Assembly (NCBI GenBank): GCA_003210795.1
Contig: QCUJ01000002.1
Location: 1 to 64,000 of the forward strand
Length of the DNA: 64,000 bases
Source of the DNA: Synechococcus sp. AG-679-B05
GTDB taxonomy: Bacteria; Cyanobacteriota; Cyanobacteriia; PCC-6307; Cyanobiaceae
Direction: 5' to 3'
Shown: one piece after another, positions 8,521-17,656 of the stretch
Numbering within the stretch: position 1 is the first letter of the stretch
How the letters are laid out: each line of letters opens with the position of its first letter
Notes under the pieces: generated by a model
What the model was told of the DNA's origin: nothing
Databases searched by the model: none
Seen by the model: only the letters and a program-made list of their open reading frames with translations
Made by a program: the position numbers and the translations under genes

Positions 8521-9210
8521 ATGCCCCTGCTGCCGCGACGGTTCGAACGGTTGAAATCCGTTCTGAACCAGCGCATGGCGGATCTGACGGTGCTGATCGA
8601 GCACGTGGAGAAGCCCCACAATCTCTCCGCCATCCTGCGCAGCTGCGATGCCGTGGGAGCGCTCGAAGCCCATGCCGTGAGCCTGGACGGAAGGCCTCGA
8701 ACGTTCAACAGCACCGCCCAGGGAAGCCAGAAATGGGTTCCTCTGCACGACCACCCCGACAGCGCAACGGCGATCCGCTGGCTGAAGGATCGTGGCTTTC
8801 GTCTCTACGGCACCCACCTTGGGGTGAATGCCAAGGATTACCGGGACTGCGACTTCACCGGACCCACCGCCTTCGTGCTGGGGGCTGAAAAATGGGGTCT
8901 GACCGACCAGGCCTGTGAGCTGATGGATGAAGCGCTGTTCATTCCGATGCGGGGGATGGTGCAGTCGCTGAACGTTTCCGTGGCCACGGCAACGCTGTTG
9001 TTTGAGGCTCTGCGGCAGCGGCAGGTGGCGGGTGTAGCCCCCACCCAGGGGGAGGGGTTAACGCCGGAGCAGTATCGCCGGGTGCTGTTCGAGTGGTCCT
9101 ATCCGGAGGTGGCCAGCTGGTGCCGGGAGCAGGGTCGGCCTTACCCCGACCTGAGTGAGGAGGGAGAACTGCTGGAAGAGCTGCCCCGCACTGTGAAGCT
9201 GCACTGCTAA
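8521..9210 (+). CDS. trmH: tRNA (guanosine-18-2'-O)-methyltransferase TrmH (SpoU family)
   Basis: SPOUT-class methyltransferase of 229 aa that 2'-O-methylates G18 of tRNA. It has motif 1 (VEKPHNLSAILRSCDAVG, with the catalytic Arg), motif 2 (AFVLGAEKWGLTDQACELMDEALFIPM) and motif 3 (VQSLNVSVATATLLFEALRQR), which together form the trefoil knot. The C-terminal tail matches the TrmH subgroup rather than RlmB. It starts ten bases after the FKBP-RTX stop and may be cotranscribed with it. Confidence 0.92.
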   Translation: MPLLPRRFERLKSVLNQRMADLTVLIEHVEKPHNLSAILRSCDAVGALEAHAVSLDGRPRTFNSTAQGSQKWVPLHDHPDSATAIRWLKDRGFRLYGTHLGVNAKDYRDCDFTGPTAFVLGAEKWGLTDQACELMDEALFIPMRGMVQSLNVSVATATLLFEALRQRQVAGVAPTQGEGLTPEQYRRVLFEWSYPEVASWCREQGRPYPDLSEEGELLEELPRTVKLHC

Positions 9211-9275
9211 TTGCCTGTTCGCCCTTGTAACGCAGTGAACACCTGAGCCATAACCGAAGCAGCGACGGTTGCACC

Positions 9276-9449
9276 ATGAACGACCAAGCCCTGCATCAGT
9301 ACGCCGTCACGTATCACTGCGGAGAAAAATGGGGCGAGGAAATGCTCCAATCCAGTGATCTGGGCCATGCGGTGGAAGCAGCCCACGCCCGCTTCCCAAG
9401 TTCCTGCCGGATTTCAATCCGGGAGGTGAAGCCTCAGCCCAATCGCTGA
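9276..9449 (+). CDS. Small hypothetical protein (57 aa)
   Basis: An unrecognised small protein starting MNDQALHQYAVTYHCGEKWG, with a clear amphipathic middle (DLGHAVEAAHARFP) and an SCRISIREVKP ending. It contains two cysteines but no CxxC pair. The beta-alpha-beta pattern and codon usage look genuine. It lies 65 bp downstream of trmH and its stop sits one base before the stop of the convergent 71-aa gene. Function unknown. Confidence 0.55.
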   Translation: MNDQALHQYAVTYHCGEKWGEEMLQSSDLGHAVEAAHARFPSSCRISIREVKPQPNR

Positions 9450-9450
9450 A

Positions 9451-9666
9451 CTAAAAAGGCCGACGAGGCAGGGCCGGCAGCTGCAACACAGCCAGGAGAG
9501 CCAGGCTCTCCAGCACCACATTGCGGCTATCCAAAAGCACCACCACCACCAGCAGGGCTGCCAGCATTTTCTCGAGCAGCCCAATCACCTCATCGGGATT
9601 TTTGCGGCCGGAGAGCCACAGATTGAGCGACAAAAAAAACAGCAACAGGCTGGTCCACCAGGGCAT
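9451..9666 (-). CDS. Small membrane protein of unknown function (71 aa)
   Basis: Two hydrophobic segments (residues ~4-19 and ~32-60) separated by a short charged loop (SGRKNPDEVIGLLEK) predict an integral membrane protein. No family is recognised. It lies 20 bp downstream of the ABC permease on the same strand and could belong to that transcript. Confidence 0.5.
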   Translation of the reverse strand: MPWWTSLLLFFLSLNLWLSGRKNPDEVIGLLEKMLAALLVVVVLLDSRNVVLESLALLAVLQLPALPRRPF

Positions 9667-9686
9667 GGCGTGATCCTGCAGTTCCT

Positions 9687-10508
9687 TCAGTTTGACGAAG
9701 AACGCTGATTCGCGCCGCTCACCCAGGCCTCAAGGCCTTCGCCCAGAAACGAGAGGCCCAGCACGAGAATGAACATGGCCAGCCCTGGGTAGAGGGCGGT
9801 CCACCACACACCGGTGGGCACCGCTGCCAGCGCCAGATTCAAATCGCCGCCCCATTCCGGCACCGTCTCCGGCAGCCCAAGGCCAAGGAAGCCAAGCCCC
9901 CCCAACACCAACACCGCATCAGCGGCATTGAGGGTGAGCAACACCGGCACCGAGGTGATCACGTTGCGAAGCAGGTAGCGGCGCAGAATCCAGAACGGGC
10001 CTGCTCCTAAAGAGCGGGCTGCTTCGACGAACAGTTCGCTCTTCACCTGGGCGGTCTGGTTGCGAACAACGCGGAAGTACTGGGGGATGTAAACGACGCA
10101 CAACGCTGCGGCTGCATTGGGGATTCCCTTGCCCAACAGAAAGGCCAGCACCACCGAGAGGAGCAGAACCGGCAGGGTGTACAGGGTGTCCATCAACAAC
10201 ACCAGCACCCGGTCCACCCCGCCCCCCAGGTATCCACTCACCATCCCGAGGGGAACACCGAGCAACAGCGCCAGGCCCACCGCCAGCAGCACCACCTGCA
10301 GGGCAACACCACTGGCCGCCATCGTGCGCACGCAGACATCGCGGCCGAGGCGATCGGTCCCGCACCAGTGGCTCCAACTGGGGCTGTCGTAAATCGGATT
10401 CGCCAGACCAGCGTTCGCATCGGGCAACCAGCCCAGGCTCACCAGAACCGGGGTGAGCAGAGCCACCATCAGGTAGACCGCAATGATCACCAGGCCCCAG
10501 CGGGCCAT
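9687..10508 (-). CDS. ABC transporter permease, DppC/OppC type
   Basis: Inner-membrane permease (273 aa from the ATG at 10508; a TTG at 10532 is possible) of the peptide/nickel class. The order is an N-terminal segment, then HWCGTDRLGRDV, the family hallmark after the first membrane span, then five more spans. The EAA loop reads EAARSLGAGPFWILRRYLLRN, where the ATPase docks. No ATPase, partner permease or binding protein is adjacent, so the other subunits must be encoded elsewhere; the substrate cannot be told from sequence. Confidence 0.85.
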   Translation of the reverse strand: MARWGLVIIAVYLMVALLTPVLVSLGWLPDANAGLANPIYDSPSWSHWCGTDRLGRDVCVRTMAASGVALQVVLLAVGLALLLGVPLGMVSGYLGGGVDRVLVLLMDTLYTLPVLLLSVVLAFLLGKGIPNAAAALCVVYIPQYFRVVRNQTAQVKSELFVEAARSLGAGPFWILRRYLLRNVITSVPVLLTLNAADAVLVLGGLGFLGLGLPETVPEWGGDLNLALAAVPTGVWWTALYPGLAMFILVLGLSFLGEGLEAWVSGANQRSSSN

Positions 10509-10587
10509 CCGGGTGGAGAGGCTCTGGACCAACGCTGATCAAAACGAACTCGCTTCATCATCTCGCCAACCGCGGGAGAATGGCCAG

Positions 10588-11348
10588 ATGGGACCATCCC
10601 GCCCCTGGCGCCGGCAACTTCTGGGCACCCTGCAGGGTCAACTGCAGCTGGCCACTTATCTGGCTGTGTTCGTTGGATTCACCGGCGCGTCGATTGCTGG
10701 CCTCTGGATCGGGCAGCGCAACCTGATCGACTCCACCCGTGGAGACCTCAACCAAAGTGCGCAAGCGATTGAAACCTGCCTGGACGAGGCCGGGGATCAA
10801 CCGCAGCTTCTGCGCCAGGAGCTGCTACTCCACTCCAACCTGCGCCGCCAGCTCTGGATTGAGCAAGCCAACGGAAACCTGCTGCTGCCCCAGAGCAATC
10901 ACCTGCCGATCAAGGAGAGCAGCATCCGTTTGGCGATGAACGCCAACCCCGAACGGGTGGTGGGGCAGCTGCAACGGTTGGAACTGGTGGACAGGACCTA
11001 CCTCAGCGAGTTGGTGGAGCGCTTTCCCTCCGGCGCCATGCTCTGGGTCAGCCAGGAGGTGAGCGAGAACCAGCGGGCTCTCAGCAATTACCTGAGCCTG
11101 ATGATGGCGACGACTATGAAAATCCCGACAGAGAGTACGCATTCGAAGCCCCAGAACACTCACATGTTCCATGCCAGGTCGATGATCCTTGGGGTGTTAT
11201 TTGGTACAACAAACATCTGAAAGCCAGCAACATGAAGGCATGCATTCCCCCAGCGGCTCGAACAAAACAGGCTTATTTAGCTTCTGATCCTGCTGATTGG
11301 CTGTATGACCTATCAGATTTTGGATGGGGAAGACATCCCGACTATTAA
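10588..11348 (+). pseudogene. Truncated sensor histidine kinase with foreign 3' tail
   Basis: The first ~174 codons (MGPSRPWRRQLLG..., first membrane span around residues 22-44, then an extracytoplasmic sensor region with ELVERFPSGAMLWVSQEV) look like the N-terminus of a two-component sensor kinase. The similarity stops at the expected second membrane span (NYLSLMM), and no HAMP, HisKA or ATPase domain follows. The frame runs to 11220 with unrelated residues, while a second frame from ~11103 to 11348 encodes a protein-like tail (PWGVIWYNKHLKASN ... DFGWGRHPDY) before a terminator. I read this as a deletion scar joining two broken genes. Confidence 0.65.
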
Positions 11349-11372
11349 AGCCTCCTCAGGGAGGCTTTTTTC
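11348..11372. terminator. Rho-independent terminator, probably bidirectional
   Basis: Stem AAGCCTCC / GGAGGCTT with a 4-base loop, followed by a T-run on the plus strand and preceded by AATAGT-type AT-rich sequence. It ends the broken-kinase transcript and lies about 50 bp beyond the lepA stop on the other strand. Confidence 0.8.
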
Positions 11373-11425
11373 TTATAAATTAATCCAACAGAAAGGGGGA
11401 TCAAGAACTATTTAGACATCGAGAG

Positions 11426-13240
11426 TTACTTCGATTCATTCAACTTCAACACAGCCATGAAGGCCTCCTGCGGCACATCCACCTTGCCCATCGCCTTCAT
11501 CCGCTTCTTGCCCTTCGCCTGTTTCTTCAGTAGTTTCTTTTTCCTGGAGATGTCACCGCCATAGCACTTAGCGAGCACATCCTTGCGGATTGCACTGATG
11601 CTAGTGGAGGCAATGATCCGGCTGCCGATGGACGCCTGAATCGGAATCTTGAATTGCTGGCGGGGGATCAGTTCCTTGAGTTTTTCCACCAACGCCTTAC
11701 CCACGTTGTAGGCCTTGTCTTGATGAACAATCGTGGTGAGGGCATCAGCCCGATCGCCATTGATCAGCACATCCAGCCGCACCAGCTGGTTCTTGCGGTA
11801 GCCGATCAGGCTGTACTCCATCGAGGCGTAGCCCTGGGTGCGCGTCTTCATCTGATCGAAGAAATCGGTCACCACTTCCGCCAACGGCAACTCATAGATC
11901 AACGTCACCCGATCGGTGGTGATGTATTTCATATCGATGTATTCACCGCGCCGTTCCTGGCACAGCCCCATCAACGCACCGTTGAACTCATTCGGTGCAT
12001 AAATTTCCATCTTCACGTAGGGCTCTTCGATCGAATCGCGCTTCTGTGGATCGGGAAGTGTGGCGGGGTTATCCACCATCTCCTCTGATCCATCGATCAT
12101 GTTCACTTTGTAGATCACCGATGGTGCGGTGACGATCAGATCGAGGTCGTATTCCCGCTCCAGCCGCTCCTGCACGATCTCCATGTGCAGCAAGCCGAGG
12201 AAGCCGCAACGGAACCCAAAGCCCATCGCACTGCTGGTTTCCGGCTCGTATTTCAGCGCTGCATCCGATAGCTGCAGCTTGTCGAGTGCATCACGAAGAT
12301 CCGGATACTGATCCGCCTCCGTTGGGAACAGGCCGCAGAACACCATCGGCTTGGCCTCGGTGTAACCCGGCAAAGGCGCATCGGCAGGCTCGCTCACCAG
12401 GGTGATCGTGTCACCCACCCGGGCATCGGCCACCGCCTTGATCGAAGCCGCCAGATAGCCCACTTCGCCGGCGTGGAGTTCATCCACCTTTCTCTGATCC
12501 GGCGCCATGATCCCGATCTCGTCGAGCTCATAGGTCTTCTTGCTGGCCATCAACAGCACCTTGTCTTTGCAGTTGATCCGGCCACTCATCACCCGGAAAT
12601 ACACAATCACGCCCCGGTAGGGGTCGTAATAGGAATCGAAAATCAGCGCCTGGGTCGGCTGCTTCACCGCATCATTCGGCGGTGGAACCTTGTCGACCAC
12701 GGCCTGCAGAATCTCAGGAACGCCCATGCCGGTCTTGGCGGAGCAGGGAATGGCATTGCTGCAATCCAGCCCGATGATTGCCTCGATCTCCTCCTTGATT
12801 CGATCGGGATCAGCGCCAGGCAGGTCGATCTTGTTGAGCACCGGAATGATCTCCAGATCGTTCTCCAGCGCCAGATACACATTGGCCAGGGTTTGCGCTT
12901 CAACCCCCTGGCTGGCATCCACCACCAGTAGTGCCCCTTCGCAAGCCTGCAGGCTGCGGCTCACCTCGTAGGAGAAATCCACATGGCCAGGGGTATCGAT
13001 CAGGTTGAGGACGTAGTCCTTTCCATCGGCCGCTGTGTAATTCATCCGAGCGGCCTGGAGCTTGATCGTGATCCCCCGCTCCCGCTCCAGATCCATGTTG
13101 TCCAGGAACTGCTCCTGCATGTCCCGGTTGGCCACCGTGCCGGTGTCCTGCAGCAAGCGATCAGCCAGGGTCGACTTGCCGTGGTCGATATGGGCAATGA
13201 TGCAGAAGTTGCGGATCCGTGAGACGGGAGCGTCGGTCAT
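11426..13240 (-). CDS. lepA: Elongation factor 4 (LepA)
   Basis: Ribosome-associated translational GTPase of 604 aa. The G motifs are visible: [14 protein letters not shown] (P-loop, near residue 15), [14 protein letters not shown] and SAKTG. The C-terminal LepA domain carries the basic [26 protein letters not shown] segment typical of EF4 and absent from EF-G. I chose the ATG at 13240 ([17 protein letters not shown]); a start 36 bases earlier is less likely. It diverges from the SMR exporter across about 90 bp that should hold both promoters. Confidence 0.96.
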   Translation of the reverse strand: MTDAPVSRIRNFCIIAHIDHGKSTLADRLLQDTGTVANRDMQEQFLDNMDLERERGITIKLQAARMNYTAADGKDYVLNLIDTPGHVDFSYEVSRSLQACEGALLVVDASQGVEAQTLANVYLALENDLEIIPVLNKIDLPGADPDRIKEEIEAIIGLDCSNAIPCSAKTGMGVPEILQAVVDKVPPPNDAVKQPTQALIFDSYYDPYRGVIVYFRVMSGRINCKDKVLLMASKKTYELDEIGIMAPDQRKVDELHAGEVGYLAASIKAVADARVGDTITLVSEPADAPLPGYTEAKPMVFCGLFPTEADQYPDLRDALDKLQLSDAALKYEPETSSAMGFGFRCGFLGLLHMEIVQERLEREYDLDLIVTAPSVIYKVNMIDGSEEMVDNPATLPDPQKRDSIEEPYVKMEIYAPNEFNGALMGLCQERRGEYIDMKYITTDRVTLIYELPLAEVVTDFFDQMKTRTQGYASMEYSLIGYRKNQLVRLDVLINGDRADALTTIVHQDKAYNVGKALVEKLKELIPRQQFKIPIQASIGSRIIASTSISAIRKDVLAKCYGGDISRKKKLLKKQAKGKKRMKAMGKVDVPQEAFMAVLKLNESK

Positions 13241-13329
13241 GCAGCTGCGGAATCCCGGCTCGGGCCCTGATTTCATCGTTGAATCAATCCTAGGGAGGGG
13301 GCAACAGCGGTTATGAGCAATGAACAGTC

Positions 13330-13650
13330 ATGAGTCAGCCTTGGATCCTGTTGCTACTGGCCATTAGCGCCGAAGTGATCGGCACCTCTTTTCTGCGCCT
13401 CTCGGAGGGGATGACCCGGCCGTTGCCCACCCTGCTGGTGTTTGGGGCCTACGCCATCGCCATGGCCCTGCTCTCACGGGTGGTGCTGAGCATTCCCCTA
13501 GGGCTCACCTACGCCCTATGGAGCGGGATCGGCACCATGGTGATCGTGCTGGTCGGGCGTTTCGCCTACAGCCAGTTGCTCAATCCAACCCAGTTGATCG
13601 GCATCGGATTGATCACCGCGGGTGTGGTGCTGGTGAATCTGGGCCAATAG
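13330..13650 (+). CDS. Small multidrug resistance (SMR/EmrE-type) transporter
   Basis: A 106-aa, four-span inner-membrane protein of the SMR family. It carries the essential membrane-embedded Glu of span 1 (LAISAEVIGTSFLRLSEG) and the span-3 signature GLTYALWSGIGTMVIVLVG. Members work as dual-topology dimers and export cationic drugs, guanidinium or polyamines in exchange for protons. There is a single gene, so it is probably a homodimer. It converges on mqo with a 3-bp gap. Confidence 0.88.
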   Translation: MSQPWILLLLAISAEVIGTSFLRLSEGMTRPLPTLLVFGAYAIAMALLSRVVLSIPLGLTYALWSGIGTMVIVLVGRFAYSQLLNPTQLIGIGLITAGVVLVNLGQ

Positions 13651-13653
13651 CGT

Positions 13654-15162
13654 TCAGCCCGTGAGTCCCAGCACCGCATTGCTTCGCGTGCGCATGGCGT
13701 CGAACACCGAGGAATCCTGCAGCGGATCACTGCCGTAAGTCGGCAGCAACTGCTTCAGGCGTTCACTCCAGTTGCTGCTCTTCAACCGCTCACCGAAACA
13801 GCGCTCCAGCACCTCCAGCATGATCGTCACCGCAGTGCTGGCCCCGGGCGAAGCCCCCAGCAGTGCCGCCAGGGAACCATCCGCAGCAGCCACAACTTCT
13901 GTGCCCAGCTGCAACTTGCCGCCCGCTTTGCTGCGCTTGATGATCTGCACCCGCTGACCGGCCACCGACAGGCTCCAGTCGCCGAAGCGAGCCGTGGGCA
14001 TGAACTCCTGCAGGGCGGCATGGCGCTGCTCCGGGCTCTGGCGCAGCTCGTTGATCAGATACTTCACCAGATCCACATTGGTGGCCCCCACCTGCAGCAT
14101 CGGCAGCAGGTTGGTGGGACGCACCGATCCAGGCAGATCCAGCAACGAGCCCTCTTTAAGGAATTTGCTGCTGAAGCCAGCGAAGGGGCCGAACAGCAGC
14201 GAGCGCTGACCATTGATCCAGCGGGTATCGAGATGCGGGACCGACATCGGCGGTGCACCCACCGCCGCCTTGCCATAGACCTTGGCGGTCTGGCGCTCCG
14301 CCATGGACGCATCACTGCACACCAACCAGATTCCACTCACTGGGAATCCAGCGAAATCATCAGCCTCAGGAATGCCGGAGCGTTGAAGCAGCGGCAGAGC
14401 ACCACCACCAGCACCCAGAAACACAAATGGTGCCCGCACTTCCTTTTTTCCAGAAGGTCCTTTGAACACAACCCGCCAGTCCCCCTCGGTCATGTCGGAT
14501 CGGCGAATCCGCTTGAGGTTCTGAACCTGGGTGCCGTAGCGCAGCTCGAGAGCACCGCTCTGCTGCAAAGGCAGCAGATAGGCCTGGGTGAGTGCACCGA
14601 AATCCACATCGGTGCCGCGCTCAATCCGGGTTGCCGCCACTGGCTGCTGCGGATCCCGCCCCTCCATCACCAGGGGCATCCACTCCGCCAGCTCAACGGG
14701 GTCTTCACTCCAGCGCATCGCGGAGAAGGCCGGCAGTTGGTTGAGCTGGCCGTAGCGCTGACGAAGAAAGGCGATGTTCTCCGGTGTCCACACCGCACTA
14801 ATGTGCGCCGCCTGGCGCAGAAAGCCGCCGGTGTTGAGTCGTCCCTTCTGCTGCAGCGAACTCCAGAATTCCAGGCTGCGCTCAAAGGAGGCGTTGATCG
14901 ACACCGCTTTTGTCGTGGCCACAGTGCCATCGGCCTGAATCGGGGTGTAATTCAGTTCGCAGTTGGCTGCATGGCCGGTGCCGGCATTGTTCATGGCAGC
15001 ACTGCTTTCGAGCGCCGGCGCTTCCAACCGCTCAAGCATCAGCAGCCGCAGGGACGGATCCAGCTCATGCAACAGAGCCGCCAAAGTGGCGCCCATGATT
15101 CCAGCTCCCACCAGAACGGCGTCGTACTGGGCTTCAGAGGGGGAGGAGCCGTTCTGCTGCAC
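13654..15162 (-). CDS. mqo: Malate:quinone oxidoreductase
   Basis: Membrane-associated FAD enzyme of 502 aa that oxidises malate to oxaloacetate and passes electrons to quinone. It has the N-terminal dinucleotide-binding motif VLVGAGIMGATLAALLHELDP, the Mqo-specific NNAGTGHAANCELNYTP segment, and the C-terminal LLGASPGASTAVTIMLEVLERCF block. The start is GTG at 15162. Its promoter lies in the ~80 bp shared with the divergent NFU gene. Confidence 0.94.
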   Translation of the reverse strand: MQQNGSSPSEAQYDAVLVGAGIMGATLAALLHELDPSLRLLMLERLEAPALESSAAMNNAGTGHAANCELNYTPIQADGTVATTKAVSINASFERSLEFWSSLQQKGRLNTGGFLRQAAHISAVWTPENIAFLRQRYGQLNQLPAFSAMRWSEDPVELAEWMPLVMEGRDPQQPVAATRIERGTDVDFGALTQAYLLPLQQSGALELRYGTQVQNLKRIRRSDMTEGDWRVVFKGPSGKKEVRAPFVFLGAGGGALPLLQRSGIPEADDFAGFPVSGIWLVCSDASMAERQTAKVYGKAAVGAPPMSVPHLDTRWINGQRSLLFGPFAGFSSKFLKEGSLLDLPGSVRPTNLLPMLQVGATNVDLVKYLINELRQSPEQRHAALQEFMPTARFGDWSLSVAGQRVQIIKRSKAGGKLQLGTEVVAAADGSLAALLGASPGASTAVTIMLEVLERCFGERLKSSNWSERLKQLLPTYGSDPLQDSSVFDAMRTRSNAVLGLTG

Positions 15163-15244
15163 CGGACTTATGGGGTGTAAACCGCTCTCGTCACCCTATG
15201 GGGCCACTCCGTAGGCTTGGGATGCGGATCTTTGCGGACGCCCG

Positions 15245-15490
15245 ATGAGCACCGAAACCATGGCCCTGACCCTGGAAAACGTTGAAAAGGTGCTCGATGA
15301 GCTGCGCCCATTCCTGATGGCCGATGGCGGCAACGTGGAAGTGGTTGAGCTCGATGGCCCGATCGTGAAGGTGCGGTTGCAGGGCGCCTGCGGCAGCTGC
15401 CCCAGCAGCACGATGACGTTGAAGATGGGCATCGAGCGCAAGATGCGCGAATGCATTCCCGAGGTGAGTGAAGTGGTTCAGGTTCTCTGA
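15245..15490 (+). CDS. NFU-domain iron-sulfur scaffold protein
   Basis: An 81-aa stand-alone NFU domain ([24 protein letters not shown]), with the CxxC cluster-binding pair in [14 protein letters not shown]. Such proteins (cyanobacterial NfuA) assemble and deliver 4Fe-4S and 2Fe-2S clusters, including to photosystem I. It lies just upstream of the original start of a class V aminotransferase (cysteine-desulfurase-like) gene that has since been split by an integrated element. Confidence 0.92.
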   Translation: MSTETMALTLENVEKVLDELRPFLMADGGNVEVVELDGPIVKVRLQGACGSCPSSTMTLKMGIERKMRECIPEVSEVVQVL

Positions 15491-15596
15491 AGCACCTGTC
15501 CATTCACGGATCCCTCAGGAGAGACGGCGCTTGCAGTGATGCCCTTTTCAGGGTGACCCAATTCGCTCCATTCGATCTGCATTGACGCCTCGTTCC

Positions 15597-15665
15597 ATGC
15601 GCGAACTCTGCCCGGCACTGGCAAACAAGGTTTATTTCAATCAAGTCCACCTTACTTTGAGATGA
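15597..15665 (+). pseudogene. Displaced 5' stub of the class V aminotransferase gene
   Basis: The frame reads MRELCPALANKVYFN and then runs off to a stop at 15665. The segment CPALANKVYFN matches CPALADKKYFN at the start of the aminotransferase 2.1 kb downstream, and the two copies share the 9-bp TATTTCAAT where the similarity ends (15633-15641 and 17730-17738). This looks like the original start of the gene, cut off by the element between them. Confidence 0.7.
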
Positions 15666-15712
15666 CCCAAAAGCCTCTCCATCACTGACTTGTCTAGGCC
15701 ATCAGATTGGAG

Positions 15713-15736
15713 CTTGACCCACGGCTTGACCCACGC
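15713..15736. repeat. 24-bp direct repeat, left copy
   Basis: Perfect copy of the 24 bases at 17657-17680. The unit is itself a near-tandem duplication of CTTGACCCACG. It may be an integrase arm site, or an attachment core alternative to TATTTCAAT. Confidence 0.85.
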
Positions 15737-15855
15737 TTGGGCCTTTGGCCTGCTGGTGGCCGGGTTGCTCCCTTGAAGCTCGCTAAATGGGCGCTTGTAC
15801 CGATTGCGAGAGGTACTTTTTGCTACCTATCCTTGTGATACGTCGAACAAAGGGC

Positions 15856-15882
15856 AGGAGGTCTGAGGGGACCTCCTTTTTT
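15856..15882 (+). terminator. Rho-independent terminator, first copy
   Basis: Stem AGGAGGTC / GACCTCCT with loop TGAGGG, followed by six T. It belongs to a duplicated unit whose second copy is at 15993-16017; the shared sequence includes the upstream GTCGAAC. Confidence 0.8.
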
Positions 15883-15992
15883 ATGGGTTCCACACCCAGT
15901 AGGCCATTGGTCGTAACGGCAACTATCTGTAAGCCATTCCTGCCGCACTGTCGCCCTGTGGTTCCCGCAAAGGGTGTCATGCGTCGAACTTG

Positions 15993-16017
15993 GGGGGTCT
16001 GAGGGGACCTCCTTTTT
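15993..16017 (+). terminator. Rho-independent terminator, second copy
   Basis: Stem GGGGGTC / GACCTCC (one G-U wobble), the same TGAGGG loop and a T-run. It is nearly identical to the terminator 137 bp upstream. Twin terminators would insulate the element from nfu read-through. Confidence 0.75.
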
Positions 16018-16317
16018 CTTGGCAATACGTAAACGACAGCCACACCTGAGCAGGTCAACTGGAGATCGTGTACGGGCTGGTTAGGTAGCCAGCGGTTGTC
16101 GACGCAACCCTCTTCGTTGATGGGCGGCTATCCCCTCTGCCGCCTCTTTCCTGACGTTCATGGGGCCACTGACACAGAAAACGAGGACGCTCTCTGACGT
16201 CCCCGATCTTGGCACTCTGTGTGATGGGAGGCAGAAGCATCTTTGTGCCATCTGAGCTAGCCGGCAGCATCAGATGCGACAAGCCAGTGACGCCACGGCC
16301 AAAGTCAAAGGCCACAG
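16018..16317. other. Non-coding stretch inside the integrase element
   Basis: Frames of 86-91 codons cross this stretch on the minus strand, but they show no recognisable protein, and the 91-codon one runs through both terminators. I see no repeat, RNA gene or promoter that I can support. Confidence 0.4.
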
Positions 16318-16419
16318 ATGAGCAAAGAACTGAAGAAGGATGAGCCGACTGACGAAGCCGAAAAGATGATGAAGCTGATGCAGATGATGAAGCTCGCCAA
16401 AGAGGCCGGAGTTATTTGA
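16318..16419 (+). CDS. Possible 33-aa Lys/Met-rich peptide
   Basis: ATG-started frame with an AAAGG ribosome-binding site six bases upstream. It encodes a highly charged, probably all-helical peptide (MSKELKKDEPTDEAEKMMKL...) with a Met-rich amphipathic half. Its stop overlaps the 3' end of the integrase gene by eight bases in convergent orientation. Small basic or helical proteins beside an integrase are often excision or control factors, but nothing in this sequence proves it. Confidence 0.4.
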   Translation: MSKELKKDEPTDEAEKMMKLMQMMKLAKEAGVI

Positions 16420-17656
16420 TCGCCTCGATCATCTGGACATAACGGTCCCAATTCCTGCCGCCATACGTGCTGTTGGTATCAAGAGCCGAGTGACCCATCA
16501 ACCGTTGGATGTTCACCTGATTGAAGTCATGCTCACGGAGCTGAGTGGCAAAGCGGTCCCTGAAATCCTTTGGCCTGATGCCTGTCACCTTCTTGCAGGG
16601 TTTGGCCAGGTTGTGACCCCAGCGAATGACCTCGACGCCATTGGTTGTCGTTGTTGTCATGAGTCGCGGCCAGATATGACCCTTGCCTTTGCGTAGAGGT
16701 TCAATCAGCTTGATGAGTGATGGATGAAGTGGAACATCTCGAACGCTGTTGGCTGTCTTCAGGCTGCGCTCCTCTTGCCATTCGACGCTGATGTAACTCT
16801 CGTGAATGTCCTCTGCTCTCAGCGCTGCAATCTCTGCAAGCCGACAGCCTGTGAAGTACAGCAGTTGGAACACAGGGACATAGATCGAGCCAGTCCATTG
16901 GTCGAAGGGTGTTGATGGTTCGAAGCTTTGATTTCTCTTTGCTTGTGCTGCCTTAAGAGCTTTGCTCTTTGTTGTTTCGTCGAGGGTGCCGGGCAACCCC
17001 TTGAAGATGTGATCACCTGTCCCTTGCTTCTCAACCAACGTCGACCACAACCCAGCCAGATAGGCCAGCTTTGTTTTGACTGAAGCTCTCGTGTTGCGAG
17101 TCAGCAGGTGGTCCTTGTATGCGACTGCGTCAGCCCTAGTGCACTGGAAGGGCTTCTGATGTCCCGTGAATGCCATGAAGGCCGTGAGTGACTTGACCCA
17201 GCCATCGAATGTCCTTGCTGCAGGCTCACGATCCAGTCGCCTTGCTTGAAGCAGCCCCTCTGTTGAGAGCAGTGCGTTGGCCTTGCCTGCCTTGACTGCC
17301 TCAGCCATAGACAGCATCGACTCGAACTCAGGGTTAGGTGTCCCGTCGTCGAGATACATGCCCACCTGAGGATTGGCTGCTTCTGCCAGCTCAAGAGCAC
17401 TAACGCCGCTGTGATCTCCTTGCTGGATGACCCTCTCTTGGTTGGTTAGCACCTCACCCCGTGCTTCGGCGATGAGTGCATCAGTACGTGCAAGAAAGCC
17501 AGGTAGCCGAGCCCTTGCCTCGCTGACCGTCTTGCCGCCTCCCTCTTTCCATTTCTTCTTGCCAACCTGAGCCTGGCAATCGACGGGTACGCCACGCACC
17601 AACTGGTAGCTGGCTCGTGCTTTGACGATGAACTGAGGCACCTTGCGGAATACCAC
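16412..17656 (-). CDS. Tyrosine recombinase (phage-type integrase)
   Basis: About 414 aa from the GTG at 17656; the frame is open to a TTG at 17737, exactly at the element's right junction. It has an N-terminal arm/SAM-like region, then the catalytic domain: the first Arg in FTGCRLAEIAALR (R272), PKDFRDRFATQL in place of the usual HxxR (Lys for His, Arg at 366), LMGHS (H389) and the nucleophile Tyr in TNSTYGG (Y398). The changed HxxR position is tolerated in some active members. It integrates or excises the element by recombination at attachment sites. Upstream it overlaps the start of the aminotransferase gene divergently. Confidence 0.88.
   Translation of the reverse strand: MVFRKVPQFIVKARASYQLVRGVPVDCQAQVGKKKWKEGGGKTVSEARARLPGFLARTDALIAEARGEVLTNQERVIQQGDHSGVSALELAEAANPQVGMYLDDGTPNPEFESMLSMAEAVKAGKANALLSTEGLLQARRLDREPAARTFDGWVKSLTAFMAFTGHQKPFQCTRADAVAYKDHLLTRNTRASVKTKLAYLAGLWSTLVEKQGTGDHIFKGLPGTLDETTKSKALKAAQAKRNQSFEPSTPFDQWTGSIYVPVFQLLYFTGCRLAEIAALRAEDIHESYISVEWQEERSLKTANSVRDVPLHPSLIKLIEPLRKGKGHIWPRLMTTTTTNGVEVIRWGHNLAKPCKKVTGIRPKDFRDRFATQLREHDFNQVNIQRLMGHSALDTNSTYGGRNWDRYVQMIEAIK

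Noticed and set aside
14020..15180. 386-codon open frame opposite mqo
   Set aside because: Its translation is low-complexity, Gln/His/Arg-rich and matches no family; it is the antisense shadow of the well-supported mqo gene.
15783..16315. Frames of 71-91 codons in the integrase element
   Set aside because: The 71- and 91-codon frames run through one or both rho-independent terminators, and none of the frames shows a recognisable family or a good ribosome-binding site.
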